64,000 nucleotides of DNA from Carnobacteriaceae bacterium zg-C25 (GTDB lineage: Bacteria > Bacillota > Bacilli > Lactobacillales > Aerococcaceae): the NCBI GenBank assembly GCA_017945845.1, contig CP072828.1, forward strand, positions 1,054,001 through 1,118,000. Direction: 5' to 3'. A model generated the notes under the pieces. The model saw nothing but the letters and a program-made list of their open reading frames with translations. It made no database searches and was not told the origin of the DNA. Below, in pieces: positions 63,509 to 64,000 of this stretch; within the stretch, counting starts at the first letter, position 1, and every line of letters begins with the position of its first letter. The position numbers were made by a program, and so were the translations under genes.

Positions 63509-63834
63509 CTAGTTACTGACCTTACATTTTTTTCGTTTCTACTTAATCCATACAACTTAGCAATTTCTTCTAAACGATCGGATGTTGTTAAACGATCTAT
63601 TTTTTGTTGTAAAACGACATTGTCATCTAATATCGCACGCGTTTCAAGGCGAATGGTTTCCACTTGCTGTTGAACCGCATCAAGCGAGGAACGTGTATGA
63701 ATGGTAACAAACATTAACAATACAATCGCTAAAAATAGTATGACTGCTGTTACTTTTTCAAAGAGTGTCAGCGTAAATGCTTTTGATTTATCACGTACCA
63801 TTTTTTGTGTCGTCAATAGTATTTCTTCGACCAT
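63505..63834 (-). CDS. ftsL: Cell division protein FtsL
   Basis: 109 residues: a cytoplasmic N-terminus, one membrane segment (about 28-46) and a short leucine-zipper-like coiled coil. Sequence conservation in this family is low, so the call rests on size, topology and position between rsmH and pbpX. It binds DivIB and DivIC. Confidence 0.9.
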   Translation of the reverse strand: MVEEILLTTQKMVRDKSKAFTLTLFEKVTAVILFLAIVLLMFVTIHTRSSLDAVQQQVETIRLETRAILDDNVVLQQKIDRLTTSDRLEEIAKLYGLSRNEKNVRSVTR

Positions 63835-63835
63835 A

Positions 63836-64000
63836 TTATGACTCCTTCCCTTTAACCCTTTTTATAACGCGTAGCTTGGCGCTTTTTGAACGCGAATTAT
63901 TTTCAATTTCTTCTTCACTTGGTAAAATCGGTTTTTTAACCACCAACTGAAAATCACTCTCATATTCACTTGCTAAAATTGGCAACTTCGCCAAAGTTGG
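63836..64000 (-). CDS. rsmH: 16S rRNA (cytosine1402-N4)-methyltransferase RsmH, C-terminal fragment
   Basis: The reverse strand encodes the last 54 residues of a protein cut by the window edge. The stretch LPSEEEIENNSRSKSAKLRV matches the conserved C-terminus of RsmH (MraW). The gene ends one base before the ftsL start, the normal first position of the dcw cluster. It methylates the ribosomal decoding site. Confidence 0.92.
   Translation of the reverse strand, partial: PTLAKLPILASEYESDFQLVVKKPILPSEEEIENNSRSKSAKLRVIKRVKGKES

Overview
The window is a low-GC Gram-positive chromosome segment, most likely from a member of the Lactobacillales. The signs are an HPr kinase (hprK) operon, a mevalonate-pathway HMG-CoA synthase, a class A sortase with LPXTG substrates, a recU-pbp1A pair and a Firmicutes-type division and cell wall (dcw) cluster. 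Surface glycosidases for mucin-type glycans and a glutathione reductase would fit a host-associated, mucosal species (Carnobacteriaceae or Aerococcaceae type), but the genus is an inference I cannot prove. I see no tRNA, rRNA, insertion sequence, prophage or CRISPR array. Most genes lie on the minus strand.

Layout. 1-972: the edge of a two-component system (YesM/YesN type). 1192-3753: an extracytoplasmic methionine-repair operon (ccdA, thioredoxin-like lipoprotein, membrane-anchored msrAB). 3944-10368: a seven-gene envelope and carbon-regulation operon, hprK-lgt-gpsA-galU-trxB-srtA-ddl. 10464-20676: assorted genes: MATE exporter, ysxC, amino-acid permease, an unusual ArsD-like/His-rich protein coupled to lipL, a short ssb, mvaS, gor, and an amino-acid ABC transporter pair without an ATPase. 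20817-36514: three very large LPXTG-anchored glycoside hydrolases (GH20, GH84, GH101). 36862-38948: galE, map, csp. 39301-47719: iron alcohol dehydrogenase, smc, rnc, recU, pbp1A. 47971-52320: ileS and brnQ behind an isoleucine-type T-box. 52323-64000: the dcw cluster from divIVA back to the 3' end of rsmH.

How it fits together. Sortase A, Lgt and the dcw genes build the envelope on which the three glycosidases and the lipoproteins are displayed. GH101 should release the core-1 disaccharide from mucin O-glycans, while the GH20 and GH84 enzymes should remove N-acetylhexosamines; GalE next door could feed galactose into metabolism. HprK, and a good cre site plus promoter in front of GH101, suggest carbon catabolite control of this locus. 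CcdA, the thioredoxin-like lipoprotein and MsrAB form an electron relay that repairs oxidised methionine outside the membrane.

Most interesting structure: (1) a dispersed palindrome found at all four convergent gene junctions in the window, with compensatory base changes; (2) a Met/Lys/Asp repeat in the thioredoxin-like lipoprotein encoded beside methionine sulfoxide reductase; (3) an ArsD-like protein with a His-rich tail and no core cysteines, overlapping lipL; (4) a shared pre-anchor module in all three glycosidases, placed before or after the Thr-rich stalk.
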